A DNA stretch of 64,000 bases from Margaritifera margaritifera. Lineage: Eukaryota > Mollusca > Bivalvia > Unionida > Margaritiferidae. The translations under genes and the position numbers were made by a program. The notes below the pieces were generated by a model. That model saw only the letters and a program-made list of their open reading frames with translations. It had not been told where the DNA came from and made no database searches. The stretch is taken from the NCBI GenBank assembly GCA_029931535.1, contig JAQPZY010001688.1, forward strand, positions 1,208,501 through 1,272,500, written 5' to 3'. Positions 19,822 through 33,483 of this stretch are shown here, one piece after another. Each line of letters starts with the position of its first letter. The stretch's first letter is position 1.

Positions 19822-20866
19822 ATGGAAATAATAATCCCAGAACACGCCCTGAGTGCACTGAAGGGTTTATGCCTTCCTGTTGCAACTGGATGGAGCCTTC
19901 GGGCTCAGGAGAAGAGGACAACTCTTCTCCTAATTTGGGAAGAAGACAGAAGTAACCAAAGAGAAATAACCCCATGGGAAAGAAGAGGGCCAATGGATAG
20001 AAGCCCATGGGAGAGAAGAGGGCCTTATAGAAGCCCAGAACAGGGATGAAGATCACCAACACAGTGGAGGAGTTTTAGGCAGACGCCCTACACGCAGCAA
20101 AGGCAGAGTCAGCTTACACAACCTGCCCCTCCCGAGGGACCCAAGAAAACATCGGGTGAAACATTGTCACCTTCCATCAGGACTACAACAACAACAACAA
20201 CAACATCTACACCCCTAAAGGTAATGATAACTCCTGAGGAAATCAAGAAAAAAGAAACAAAAGGGACTCAAGTTACCCCCAAGGCACCACAAACAGTCAA
20301 GCCAAAGGAAACAAAAGGAACCCAAGTCACCCCCACAGCATCACCAGTTTCTTCAACACCAAGGTCACCAAAAAAACCTCCGGAAAAACAGTTGGAAACA
20401 CCGGTAGCGGCGGAACAGTGCAAGTCACCCCCCACCCACCTCAGTACCAACTCCACCACAGGAATTGAGTGACCTAGAAATGAAAAGGCAGGGTGAACAA
20501 TGTACATATGATTGTTCATATGGTATGGGACAAAACGAATTATGGACGAATAAAAAGGCAGCCTCCCAATACATAGAAGATTTTGGATTGGTAGTCCAAT
20601 CAAAAGTCCAATCAGTGCGTGGTGGCAGACAATCTAGAGTCAACAAAACTCGGACCAAAAAAGCAGCCGAGTCATTCCAAAAATGGGGGCAAAAGTATGC
20701 CGATTGCCCAATAATTGTAGCGATTTGTATCATTAACCTCCTGGCAAATTACCACGGGCTCGAGAAACCAAAAAAATTCCAACTAGAAGCGTCCCAAATA
20801 GCCCGAAAGAGAGGGATAGACAGACGCCCAGACAAAGCAGCAGCTGTTTTTTTATATTTATTTTGA
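19822..20866 (+). pseudogene. Element A right-end accessory gene, unknown, broken
   Basis: The ATG at 19822 follows the promoter box by about 70 bp. The frame has a TGA at 20047-20049, then stays open in the same frame to 20472; the remainder is open in a shifted frame to 20866. The middle is Thr/Pro/Lys-rich with a repeated KETKGTQVTP motif; the last part (CTYDCSYGMGQNELWTNKKA, CPIIVAICIINLLANYHGL) looks like a folded domain that I do not recognise. Element B has different genes at this place. The boundary with host or LINE sequence near 20850 is unclear, so the 3' end may not be native. Confidence 0.5.
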
Positions 20867-21055
20867 TAATTTGAGAAGTATCTTAATATTAATAACAATG
20901 CAAAGTTATTTGCACAAAGTATAAAAAGATATATACAAAACTCAGCACATCATCACAAGATATGGAATAATTTACACAGATCATAGCTCTCTGAACTTTT
21001 TGATAAGTAAAAAAATTGTTCAATGATACATATGCGATCTATGATTTGGAATTAA

Positions 21056-21925
21056 TCAATACGTAATGTCATCCAAAAGGTCAAGTCTAAGGCTTCTGTT
21101 TGTTTTTTGTTGTTGCATAGACCCGGCAATTAAAGATCTTCGAGTGCTTAGAGAGCATGCTAACGAAACCCATGTTTAGCTGAGTTACATCTTCAGTTAT
21201 TCTTGTTGAATGTTTTTCTTTCTATTATATATTCTAGGGCTATTTTGGCCTCAGAATTCAGAAGTTTCATTATTACTGGCTTTGGTACTCCTGTGGGTCC
21301 GGGAATTCTATGGATGGCGAGTATGTCTCTCTGATCCATGTCTTTACCCGTAATCTTCTTTGACGAACTGAGCCATTTTGGTCTTTAAATTTTCATTTTT
21401 TGTCACATTGTTTTTTTCAGGAGTACTGTTCATTTTGATTTTCATTCTGCATTACCCAATGTGCTGTAGTTTTGAGTTCTTGTTTCAAATTCACATTCTC
21501 CATTTTTGTATTTTCTAATTTTTCTTTCAATTGTTCATTTTCAAGCACTAAAGACTCCATCCTTTCTTGCAAATCTGCCATAATATCTTTTATTTCTTGC
21601 TCCAGTTCTTTCTTCAACTGTTTTCATTTTGGAAAATTGTCGAGACAATTTCTGACACCACCCCACCTAACTCCTCTCTTGTTACCAGTTGATATCTTCC
21701 TTTGTAACAGCCCCTTTCAGGATCGATTTAATTTCTTGCAAATCCCTCTGAATTTGGTAAACACCACTCTGTTCCACAGTGTCCATAATTAAATCTCCTG
21801 GATCATGTGTTGCACTGGACTGTGAATTAGTGTTTGACCTGGTTTGGGGATTTGAAGCATCTTTCCTTTGTCCCTGCAAACTTGAGTTGAGGGTAGTCTC
21901 AACTGTATTAGTATTACCCACGGTG
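21056..21925 (-). mobile_element. LINE ORF1 fragment (coiled coil plus RRM-like part)
   Basis: On the minus strand there is a Ser/Thr-rich start (21682-21921), a coiled coil (21417-21617, LQERMESLVLENEQLKEKLE), then about 21240-21350 DILAIHRIPGPTGVPKPVIM and a terminal segment ending LRLDLLDDITY at 21056. This is the layout of L1/Tx1-type ORF1 proteins. Frameshifts are present. It has the same orientation as the ORF2 fragment at 1-2129 and may be the other half of the same LINE. Nothing recognisable lies between 20867 and 21055. Confidence 0.7.
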
Positions 21926-22611
21926 CTTATATTAGAGTTGCAAGTAATTTAGTTATTTTCTCATCAAAAGTCAGTGGATTATGCTACTAAAAACCTGAAT
22001 GTCTCTACAGCAAAGAACAAAAAATACAATAGGGTCGTCTCGAATAGTTTAGGTCCCAACATATAGAAACAATGACAAAAGCTTTTCCATAGAATTAAAA
22101 ATATGGTTTTCCTTCTAAATTGCGTATTCCACAGGAATTCAGAGCAAATATATTCTAAGAGGAAACATTCAAATACGGATATTCCCAACATGAATCAAGC
22201 CATCACATTTGTAACTTACATAAAGAACCACAACACTTGAGAGATTTACACTAGCTTTTGGCTCTGGTGGCCATCTTGAATTTCCTCCTCTATATTATTA
22301 TGTTATCTATGAAAGTCATGATTTATTTTTGAATAAGATATTCGATCTGCTATGTCATGGAAAGATTGCACTTTAATTGCCGTGTGAAATCTATAGCAAC
22401 AAGAAATCGATAACAATCTGATGCCACTGATGACAAAGAGCACAAGGGCTCTAATGTTTAGATAGTCCATGTTCTCGCTCTCTCATTTATATTGCACCAT
22501 AATGGCTTCTTGCATAATAGAACATTGATTGTACTCGACCCATGTGCCATATATGTGTGGCCTTGAGTATGATTGTTTTTAATACAGTTTTATTTTGTTC
22601 TGTTTGGTTCA
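21926..22611. other. No recognisable gene
   Basis: AT-rich sequence with only short chance frames. No repeat or RNA gene is recognised. Confidence 0.6.
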
Positions 22612-23340
22612 GTAGTGTTTTACGGCACCTCAGCACGAAAGTGGCTATATAGTGCCAGCTAAAGATAAAGTTCAAAAAATATAAAACTTTATTGCACACA
22701 AATTTAGAAAGATAAATCCTTCCAAATAAATGTAAACATCAAGTACAACCCGATAAAATATACAATGTAAAAATGTTAAAATTCTGTAAAATGTATATAA
22801 AAGAAAACAAATAAAGGTAACACATGTAAAATCCTTAAAAGCTACGCCCACAAGTTTTTATATAAACCGCATTTCCTCAAAAATTTCCAAGATTTTCTCG
22901 GGTGGTTCAACCTCATACAGTTTCTTCATGCAGTTCACGTGAAAATACTTCTGTCTCACAAGGTTGAAATCGACACACTCGACAAGAATGTGTTCCACTG
23001 TTGGTATGCATTCCGGTCGAGGTTCACCCTTGAGGAGGTATGCGCGAGTCAGGTATGCGTGTCCGATACACGATCTGCACGATAACACCTCATCTCTGCA
23101 ATTTCTTCTATACGAGGGATGCCCCTCTCCAATAGCGGGTTTACTGTTCTTAAGTTTGTGGAGTTTTTATTCCACATATTTTGCCAAGTATGACAAACAT
23201 GCTGATTTATACAATATTTAAAATCGGTATATGGAACCTTCCATTTGGAAACTGGTGACTGCAGGGCAGCTTTGGCTGCTTGATCTGCCCGATCATTTAC
23301 CCTTTATCTTGTCTTTTCAATCGTACTACATTTTGTTAAA
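22612..23340 (-). mobile_element. Jockey-like LINE 3' fragment
   Basis: The minus-strand frame 22858-23088 encodes a C-terminal LINE segment (GHAYLTRAYLL, PTVEHILVECVDF, VRQKYFHVNCMKKLYE), the Cys/His-containing tail common in Jockey-like elements. The 3' untranslated part and end (GGCACCTCAGCAC near 22625) recur at about 26395, 28790, 31285 and 33500, so this is one family with several fragments nearby. Confidence 0.75.
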
Positions 23341-23359
23341 TACGTCCAATATGGTTGAG

Positions 23360-23393
<34 letters not shown>
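23360..23393. repeat. Poly(A) run
   Basis: 34 consecutive A. Simple repeat; it may be a retroposon tail. Confidence 0.9.
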
Positions 23394-23397
<4 letters not shown>

Positions 23398-26374
23398 CGT
23401 GATAAAGTTTCGAAACAAGCTCTTTATCAACGAATCTGTGTGTGTGTGATTCATGGCAATAACAGCTATCGTCCAATATTTCAAATTTGAGTGTCAACAT
23501 TCTGTCTTACTCATTTGTTTATCTTAAGCTGTGGCGCTTACTATAGTGGGTCACTAGATCAATACAATATAATGGTTAGTCATGTCGCCATTTATAAATT
23601 TGGTCATGAATAGTTTCTTACTATTAAAGAAATGTAGACAATGTTGGACTTGGGGCCATACTGGAGCCAATGTCCCTCCACATTCCCCTTATCACAAACT
23701 TTGCATAGTTAACTTACTTGAACCCGAGACCTTTGACATTTTTGTACCGTAGCTATCACTGTCTGCATCACTCCTAAACACGACTCATAGCAGCAAGATC
23801 TGGTGCATTGCAAAGGTTATTGTTTTCCCCCAGCCAATAAAAGAAGCCGTAGGATGGGAATTTTAGGTCCCCACTAGAACCCCCCTCCCCAACCCACATA
23901 CACACAGTTGCGAGGGTTGCTTGGGTGGTTGCTACGCCACTGAATGACACCAATATAATCCAACAAGTTTAAGAGTTATTCGTTCCAAGCAGGAATCAAA
24001 CCCATGCCGCGAGTAATCATGCGTCCTAACATATAATGTGGGATACAATGATAGGCATTTTTCCTTTTTTGGTACATAGGTGTCTTTTTGGTACATGGGT
24101 GTCTTTGGCTGTAATTTCTGCACAAAAAAATTAGGCTTTAACCGGTAACCGGGTCAAGATGGTGCCATGAGGTGTTGTAACGACATCTATAACTTTGACT
24201 CCATCGTTCGAACCGTCTGTGTACAGGACCTATGACTACGATAGCAAGCTCTGATTTTGTTGACAATTTTTTGAATTTGCAGCGGTTAAAGATTATTTTG
24301 GGAGGTTATGATAACAACGGTGGTGAATAGGGAATACAGAATTTTGCAACATTTGCAACACCGATTTTGTGGGCGTCTAGAGTGAAGAGAGATTCGTATA
24401 CCTAAAAGGTGAAATGAAAATTAGTTTTGGAGTGTGCAAGGTTTGGTATTTGGGCCTAAATACAATATCATAATGTGACCTTAGATGGATTAGAAGATCG
24501 TTTGGTGGTATACTGAAAAGCCAATTTCGTTCGTCTTAGAAAAAGTGATTTGTAGAAAAAGACGGAGGGAAAAACAACCAAAGACTCACAGATCTCGAGT
24601 TGGATGCCTGAGCAACTAATAAAAGGGGAGTGAAAAACGATATCAAATATGATGAATATTATGTCGGTCATGAAATATATAACCATCTTCCCATGCAAAG
24701 AAATTCGATCTGTAAAGTCTAAGAACGATACCTGTTAATAGCCTTGAGATATCAGAGACAACAAACCAATATATCACAACCTGACGATGCTGAGAAGGAC
24801 TACGACTGCGGTAATGATGATTGTTGCTTGATTTAGTTGGAGATCGTAGTTAACTTTAAGCCAACCTAAAACTACATAAATTTGATGAACAGGAAGCGAT
24901 TTAAGACAACTAATAACTCTTACGGATGAAATTAATCGCTGCTACCATAACTATGATATTTTTTATCAAATGTTTTTCACACACTTGGCTTCGTCCACCT
25001 GCAATACATCGTTAGTACAATATTTCGGGTGCTAAGAAGTCAATAATTAAAATTATTAAAAGCAAACCATGGCGCAATAAAATAAAAATATTATTTAGAA
25101 CCATTACGACGTATAATCTACCACAATTCTCAAATAGTCAGTGGAAACAAATAAAGTTCTGATTTTTTCATGAGGGTCGACCCACGCAGGCATTAAATTA
25201 ACGTAAAATATATAAACCATCACATTTTATCAATGACTTGACTATTATCACCACCGACCGGAGAATTCGACACAAGGGTAAGTCTGTGATATCCCGTAAA
25301 GCGATAGAATGGTTACAGGATGTTTTTTTTATTGTTTTCATCAGCGTGTTGAAAACTATCATATGGATCGGCCCAAACTGGTGTATTTAGCCAATAAAAT
25401 TGCAGATCACATTTTCGTTGTTTTAACCTGAGCCAAGGTTTAGTCTTTGCAGCAAGCTCTCTTCCTTTGAACTGAAAAACCAGGAGTAAATAAGTCAACA
25501 TTTCAACCATGCAGTTCATAAATGAAGCGGACACAACATACTCTACAGTCGTTCTTCACAAAGAAAAGGAGAAAAGCAGAAAAGGTCAAGAGTCTTGCAG
25601 GAACCATGGCCATTTGGCATCAATTGCTGAATCACTCGTAAAGGAAACATACATTTCCTTTGATATCTTTATGATTTTCAAGTTACCTATGCCATTATTG
25701 CTGATGTACATCAAAATTAGGACGAGGGCAACTTCGATGGCTGGCCATTATAAGTCTCCACACTTGTTATTGTTTAATACTACTCCATTGCCCACTCCTC
25801 CAGCCAAACCCATACAGTTATCACTGCCACACAATCACAGTTATCACCACATCCGTGTCTAACAAAGTGTTTTACTGCTGTGACTACAAATATAAAGTAC
25901 TACTGCATCAGCAAGATCATTGGGTCAGAACATTTTGCGATATGTTACAATCTGTATGCTAGAGTTTACTCTAACTTCCAGTATTGAACCGATATATCCT
26001 AGTTACAATAATGCTTTAGTGGAATGAAAGATATAAAATATAGAAAAAGGTAGCTTTAGATGCATGTTAACATACTGAATACAAGGGTGCAATTTCATAC
26101 AGAATGTTAACGAAGAAGGAACGTGAACAAAATACACATTTTTTTGTATTTTGTTTTGTTAGAGCATGCACTCATTTCTTATACAACGATCTTCATCTTA
26201 GTAAAATAATAAATGAATCTACCTTCCAGACAGAGCCAGAATAGTTATCAGTATCGGGCATACATACAAGTTTAATGCAGTAAATTTAATTGCTGTTCAT
26301 GGAAAACGTATTCTTTCTTCTTCAAACTTTAGGATAGTGACTTTGCGAGCACTCACGCCAAAAGGTGTCTTTGT
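23394..26374. other. No gene recognised; one LINE-internal fragment
   Basis: About 24230-24545 resembles 34030-34280 (shared GGAATACAGAATTTTG and TTAGATGGATTAGAAGA), so it is an internal piece of the Jockey-like LINE on the minus strand. The rest shows only short frames without recognisable similarity. Confidence 0.55.
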
Positions 26375-26730
26375 TTGTAGTGGTACTTTCCGGCACCTTA
26401 GCACAATGATGGCTCTCTGGTGCCTACTAAAGGTGGGTGTTAAAACAAATTCAGTAATAATTGCACAACGAGCACAAGGAATATAAACTTTTGCAAATAA
26501 ATGTAAACGTGAAGTACAACGAGACAAAATATGAAACGTAAAAATATTAAAATTCTGTAAAATATATACAAAACAAAAGATAAAACATGTAAAATCCTTA
26601 AAACATGATCAAAATGTGTTTGTATAAACAAGATTCCCTTCAAATGTCCTAAATGCTCTCGGGTGGTACTTTCTCGTACAGTTTCTTGAAGCAGTTAACG
26701 TCAAAATACTTGCCAAAAGTGTCATAAATA
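26375..26730 (-). mobile_element. Jockey-like LINE 3' end fragment
   Basis: It shares with 22612-23340 the 3' end (GGCACCTTAGCACAATGATG), the AAATAAATGTAAACGTGAAG stretch, and the coding end around CTCGGGTGGTACTTTCTCGT. Only the last part of the element remains. Confidence 0.7.
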
Positions 26731-29700
26731 TCGATTTTAAGCCAATAATCGATGTTCGCCACATATAAATCTACAGTGACTTGTCTAAACCAGAAAAAAA
26801 TCATATAACTGTAATAAAACTAATACAGTTGTGTTAGCTTATAAATATTCTTTACAATTCTCAGTATATGGTTATAGCAGTCGGGATAAATCGATAATCT
26901 TACTATTGCTTTATTTAATGCTTTATGTATTTATATAAGACTGCTTATTCCTATCAATAAATCAATCTATTTGTTTGTCTGTTTATTTCGGCGAGGCCCT
27001 ACCCCTGTTCTGTAATTCTTTTAAAGCAAACATTTTGATCGGTTGCACATTCATATTACATTGTTAAGAAGTTAATTGGCCTATGCTGGAGTATTCTGAC
27101 CCAAATAATGTCGAACTTCTGTTTATTCAGTCATGCAGTCGTAATAACATTTAAGCACCTGCTTTCAATCCTCAGCATTATTGGATACTCATGGCTGACG
27201 AACTCCTCTTCACTACTGTCATCGCCCCTGGGTACATTCAAATATCAACTTTGGGGCTAATGAATAACAGATAAAGAAATTCGAACGATTTGATTTCATC
27301 CGGTACAAACATTCGGAAATTTAAACCTCCATTCTCACCTCTCTGCCACTGAACGCTTGGTGGCTCCAAAACGAGATCATGGCGAAGATTACACAATTAA
27401 ACTCATTCTTCAAATATATTTTGGTTGTGCAACAACTCCATCTTTGTGTATGAGGAGGCAACCGCATTTTCTTATCTCACCGAGAAAAGAGAGCACTGAT
27501 CTGATTGGGCAATAGATTTTCTACGCTTTGCCGGTTAATGTACACTGGGGTGATGAATGTAGAAAAGCGAAGTGCGTCAGGCCTTGGCATCCAAAGAATA
27601 ATTGTCAGTTTCGTCACAATGATCTATTTATTTGAAGTCTAGTAGTTTTCTGGTATTCATGGATACATTTAACCATGATTTTCATCATCTTGCGTCCTTT
27701 TGTTTTTGTGATTACACGCAATGATACGACAAAGACGATTAGGTCAGTAAAATGTATGAGGGGTAACAACTTTAATCTATAGTATGTGCGGATATGGTTT
27801 GATAAAAATGCAGTAGTTTTTATTTTTAAGGACACGGTAGATAAAATAAGCAGGATGCCTTTGCATAAAACAAAGCATTCATGGTATCAAAGCAAGTAGG
27901 TTCCGAAATCAGTTCCATAAACAAACGAAAAATATAAAATAAATAAATAAATGAAATTAAAATAATATATATAAAATTTAAGAGACTATTGTTACTATAC
28001 TGCAAAGTCTGAATTATCTCAATCTCGTTATCTCAATGGTAAATATAAATAATCTTGAAATAAAAACAAAATTAATTACTTAGATTTTTAAAATCTCCGA
28101 ACTACTACATTGCGATGTCGAAAATTGACGGGAAGTGACATGTATAAACGATTTAGCTGTCATCCTTTCGTCTGTCCGTCCTTTTATCTATATGTTATCC
28201 GGCTGACTGTCAATCACTATCTATGCACCAGTACTGTACCCGTTTCTTTATTAATTTTTACTTTCTGTATCGATTGATCTAATCAGTATATAATCGGCAA
28301 AACTCTGGTGAAATAATCATATTTAAATAATAATAATGAAATAAACTCCATCAGACCAGTTGAACCTAGTTATCCTAGTTTGAACCTAGTTATCATTCAT
28401 TCTGTCCTTCTGTTGAACCGAGAATTGGGCATTTGAAGTAGAATTAATGAAATTGACGAATTTATGAAGTGCTAGATTCAAAATAAAATTTTATTCATTG
28501 AAAAGAGCAACGTAGATTAAAGAAAATGACATACCGGGAAGAGAAGAAACGTATTTACGTATGCACTCCTACATTCAATACAAGGAGTTCTTCATGTGTA
28601 GAACTCTATTCAGAATGAATATATTGTGCAGAAAGCAATGTATATAAAAACATATTTAATTATATAAGCATACGCTGAGCAAGAGAATCTGTAAACGTAG
28701 AATAAAAAAGGAAATTCGTTCATTAATTGTTGATTTTTGCATAAATACCTTGACCTTCACGAGGGATTGATTGATTTATTGTGGTGTAACGGCACATCAG
28801 CACTCTGAGGCTATTTAGCGCCATAGAAAAGTTTGTATGAAAAATAATTTACAAATGTTAAAAGGCTCATTATCGACCAGCGATAATAGAGTCAAACAAT
28901 TAAAATGTAAACGATGAAGTGGTGAGGGTAATATATGAAGTTTCCGGATCAACGGGTAATGTAAATGGTGTGTCTATGAGTACGAGTAAAGGTACTTAGG
29001 ATGAACGACTGTACATATATTCTAAAAATACTCAGTGTTTGCTCTAAAGTTAGATTTTAGAATAGATGTTTACTTCTTTCAAGTAATTTAAAATGCAGGG
29101 TATGTCCTTCACGAGGGATGTCATACCATTAGCCAGATTCTATAAGTACATGTAGATCATGATTATGTGGTCCTATATATGTTTCCGGGAAGCAGACAAT
29201 GTTCTAGTGAGTAATTTACGCCCGTTAATGGTCTCTCGAGCTCATTATCAATCTATTGCGGATTCAGTGCGGAACAATCATGTCCTTACTATATGAGACC
29301 ATCTTGGATCAATATGTATTTCTTAATACTATTTATTGATCAACTTTAGCAGTTATGATCGAAATAAGTCTTATGATTTTGAGCTAGTCGGTACACAAAC
29401 CTAGCCAATTTCCTATCTTTACTTAACATGTTTTGTGGAGAAGAAAATAAAACAAGTTTTGATAGAAACTGAAACTGGAAACGACACAATTCTCTATAAA
29501 CCATGAAATTATGAGTTGATTGGCAAACTTGTAATTATTCCTCTGCAAAACGCAAAACTCTTAGTGCAAGCGCAGTGTTTTCATTAAAGCTAGACTTTAC
29601 AAACTCGTGATTTCATATCAGTATGACAGAATCGTGGATATCAATTTGTCAAAAAGTTTCAGCTTAGAGTCTTTTTGGAATCAATACATTTACAATTTGT

Positions 29701-30984
29701 ATATACATACCAAACATAACTTTGTTTGCTTGCTCCATTATTCGTTTGCTCGTTGTGTTAACAATTTCATAACGACAATTATTAATAGGAGTCCAAAGAT
29801 AACAATACCCAATAACATCTTTTAACAGTTTACCGTTATAAAGGCTTCGAAAGTTTACATTTTCTCTTCTTTAAAATAATGCGGTTTGTTTTAATAGCGT
29901 TTACTTCAAGATTCCCACCAAAACAATATCGGTGAGTGAAGTCCAAGGTTTTTTTATGAATCAGTTTCAAATTACCGAACAATATAGTGTCATCATTACA
30001 TAATAATAAATATTTACCATAGATATTTAATTCTGAAAAAAGCCGATACAATGGAGAAAGGTTTTCTTTTTGTCTAATACCAGCTTAGATCGGCTATCGT
30101 GGTGTGTACTTGGGCAAGGCACTTGACTCCAATTGCCTCAGCACTAAATAACCTACTTGTGTTGCTGTGCTGTAAAACACCAAATCAAATGAATCAAACC
30201 GTGCAGACATAATGCACTAATAATGTTCAACTGCTTGCGAATCTTTACCCTAACGTTCAATTAAAAGACAGCGTGGACGAAATAAACAATAACGAGTTTA
30301 ATAAGAAGTAAGCAAAGATTAAAGAAAAGGCAGGTAAATAAAGACTATAATGAATTAAAGCCAGGAATCAAAAGTTATATTGGCACAGAATTATTAACGC
30401 ATGGGTTCTAGATATTCTTGAATTTCAGTTTCTCAAACTGCCAGGCATATTAATAATTTCGTAAGTAAGTACTCCATGAGCATCAACCTATGTTATAATA
30501 TATTCTCGAGATAGCGTCCGAAGCGTTGAGAATATATTAGAAAGGTCGAATATAAATTAACTTTCTTTCTCTCTCTCGCACTGTATTGAATGAATGGTGA
30601 TTCATTACGTATTGTATTGAATGAATGATGATTCATTGCGTACTTGATACTTGTACAGTATAGCATAAATAAAGGCCTGTCAAAACAATGCAAGTTCTCT
30701 TGGTCCAACTAAAGAACAAATAATAAAATCAGTTATAACAGAATTAAAAAAAAACATCTAATTGAACTTTTTTTATTAAGGGACTTGTCATTTGGCCGGA
30801 TCATTTGTCTGACTGCAATTTTATTGAAATCATTGCTCTTTATCCCCGTTGATTACATTATAAAACCAATGCTCGATACACTATCACTATTATAAGTACC
30901 TTACTTAGTATTTTTCCAAGTTTTCATTCGGCCGCACTTGAACTAGAGCCGATTTCTACAATTTTAATTATACCCCCACCACTT
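26731..30984. other. No gene recognised
   Basis: AT-rich non-coding DNA. A short LINE 3'-end remnant (GGCACATCAGCACTCTGAGG) sits near 28790. At about 30105-30180 a string CTTGGGCAAGGCACTTGACT resembles interspersed repeats common in invertebrates. All frames are short and unconvincing. Confidence 0.55.
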
Positions 30985-31016
30985 ATGACCCTGGGGAGGG
31001 ATTATAACATACAATT

Positions 31017-31130
<114 letters not shown>

Positions 31131-31264
31131 CACTTGGAATTACGTGTTCTGCTGCTGTGATTGCATATACAAAATCATTAAAATATCACTAACTGAATTA
31201 GTGTGTTTGTTTCACTTGTTACTTTTGAACCCTCCAAGGGATCCCAGTATATATGTATGTTTGT

Positions 31265-31990
31265 AGTAGCGTTTAAAACACCGCGGCACAATACTGACTA
31301 TATGCTGCCAACAAACAATAAAATTTGAAAATGTAACAATGAATAGCTCAAAAACTCTAGGAAGATAAACCCTTTCAAATAAATGTAAACATGAAGTACA
31401 AGATGAAACGTAAGGGACAAGAATGTTAAAATTCTGTGAAAGGTATATAAAAAAGATAAGGATACAACTGTAAAATCAATAAAACTGGTCAAAATTTGTT
31501 ATAGAAGCCACGTTTCCTCAAAAAGTCCAAGATTTTCTCGGGTTATGCATTGTTATACAATCTCTTCATCGAGTGCGCATCATAATACTTCTGTCTTACA
31601 GGGTGGAAGTCAACACACTCGACAAGAATGTGTTCCATTGTCAATTGACACTGGCTTCGTATGCACTCTGGTCGAGGTTCATCCTTCAAGGAGGTATGCA
31701 CGAGTCAGGTATGCGTATCCGATATGCCATCCGCACAATACTACTATATCTCTGCGATTTCGTCTACACGAGGGATGCCGTTCTCCAATTGTGAGGTTTG
31801 ATGTTCTGAAGTTTGTGGCGTTTTCATTTCACATATTTTGCCACGTATGAAGAACATGCTGATTTAAAGAATATTTGAAGCGAGTATACGGAATCTTCCA
31901 TTCGGAGACGGGTGACTGCAAGGAAGTTTTGGCTGCTTGATCTGCCCTTTTATTACTCTTTGTGCCAATGTGACTAGGCAAACTACAGCA
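31265..31990 (-). mobile_element. Jockey-like LINE 3' fragment
   Basis: Same family as 22612-23340: shared GTCAACACACTCGACAAGAA (about 31608) and the AAATAAATGTAAACATGAAG stretch, plus CTCTGGTCGAGGTTCATCCT. It is decayed, with no long frame. 31127-31264 holds nothing recognisable. Confidence 0.7.
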
Positions 31991-33005
31991 CAGAATACTT
32001 TTTCGAGCTTGTATGAGCCAATCATGTTGAACTGCAATATTAAGGACCTGGGGGGGTGGGGGGAGGAAGCAAAATCTATCCCTGCCTCCCCAATTCGCAT
32101 ATGGTTATTATATAGACAGGTTATCTGCAAAATTTAGTGAATTTCCACCAAGCGATTTAGGAGTCGATTGACTGGTGCTTAATGGCACATGAACGGACGA
32201 AAGGTATAACGTAAACGAGTCAATTTGAGTAAGGTGTCTTGTCCAGAGGCACGCCACAACGGCTGATCCTGGTTTGGGCGGAATTCAACCCCACATTTTT
32301 CTGGTCGTGCGTCCGGCCCGCTAACCACTGCTTTTCCTAGGAGGCGATTGAATTACGAAGACACAGATGGACGGATCACAATATCCCCTATACTGTAGCG
32401 TGGAAATTAAAAAACAAACAAACATGTTCTTTCAGATAATTTGCTGACTACAAATCTTCTACTTTTTAAACGTCAGATAAATGTACATTCTCTGCTATAT
32501 GAACAGGTGAATCAAAAGCAAGTGACATATTATCCTTTAAGATCGAGTAAATGTTCTATTAAAAAAAAAACTTTAAAAAAAAACAAACCAAAAAAAACAA
32601 ACCAAAAAAAAAAAAAAAAAAAACAAACAAACAAATGGGTGGAAAATAAGTTTCAACCATACCCTGGTGCATGATTTTTTTATAATATTTGGAACTTATA
32701 TCCAAGTGAACATAATTTTCTGCCAGTAGTAGAATATTTTTTAATTTGAAGCCACGAATTCCTTTCTTTATTACCCCAATGACATACATTCCCTTTTTCT
32801 TTGATCTAAAAGAAATATCCCAAGTAGAAGGAAGTTCCCAGTTGTAGCTGAAATAAATTAGCTCATTCAATTGGCTATTATTTAGTAAAGGACCAATTTA
32901 AACTCTTCAAACATTTTATAGGGCCTACACATTTTACAAGTCACAATATCGATCCTTTTTAATGAATGACAGAACTATTAACTGACGCCAAACATGCATC
33001 GTTGT

Positions 33006-33037
<32 letters not shown>

Positions 33038-33483
33038 CGCACCGGAAAATGTTGGAGATTGAATGTTCGTGATTTTATCGTCGACGTGATCTGCAACGTA
33101 ATTTCATTAATTTACCTTGTAATCAGTAAATGGCATTTGATGTTCGATACCGTTAAAGGAAGTCTGGCGTTATAAACTTGCTTGCGTGTTCACAGCGTCA
33201 AACTTCAAAGACAAGAGCGTTCATTAAGGTATCCGATATTTCCTTCGGTACGGGCCAACGTAGAAATTATTGGAGATTCGTTTATTTTCGTGGTTCGCCA
33301 AAATATGTGACATTAAATATGTACTTAAAGAAGCACTGCACAAATTTTATTTGTTACGAAAATAATTAAACATTTCCATCCAAGACGCTAAAGAATCTTA
33401 ATTCTTGGTATAATGATTTGATGCCAAAACGAGATTACTCTTCATTGATATACAAAGACGTAATCGGTATGTAAGTATGAAGT
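31991..33483. other. No gene; possible SINE-like segment and A-rich tracts
   Basis: About 32160-32340 contains GTGTCTTGTCCAGAGGCACG and GTGCGTCCGGCCCGCTAACC, strings of the tRNA-related interspersed repeat type, but I see no complete tRNA fold. A-rich runs lie at about 32560-32625 and 33015-33037. Nothing else is recognised. Confidence 0.4.

Larger units (their letters stand above)
2130..20866 (+). mobile_element. Element A: Polinton/Maverick (adintovirus-like) element, right end missing
   Basis: This is an integrated self-synthesising DNA transposon/virus of the Polinton group. The diagnostic set is all present: protein-primed DNA polymerase B, retroviral-type integrase, FtsK/HerA ATPase, adenain-like protease, double-jelly-roll major capsid protein and penton. 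The left end starts AGTAGTAGGGG at 2130, as element B starts AGTAGTAGAG. No inverted copy of this end occurs to the right. Similarity to element B stops near 19795 and the last plausible coding sequence ends at 20866, so the right boundary is a guess. Many genes carry stops or frameshifts. Confidence 0.93.

Noticed and set aside
25509..25862. 117-residue plus-strand frame
   Set aside because: No recognisable motif, no promoter or homologue in the window; likely chance.
32160..32340. tRNA gene
   Set aside because: Short tRNA-like strings only; no complete cloverleaf could be drawn.
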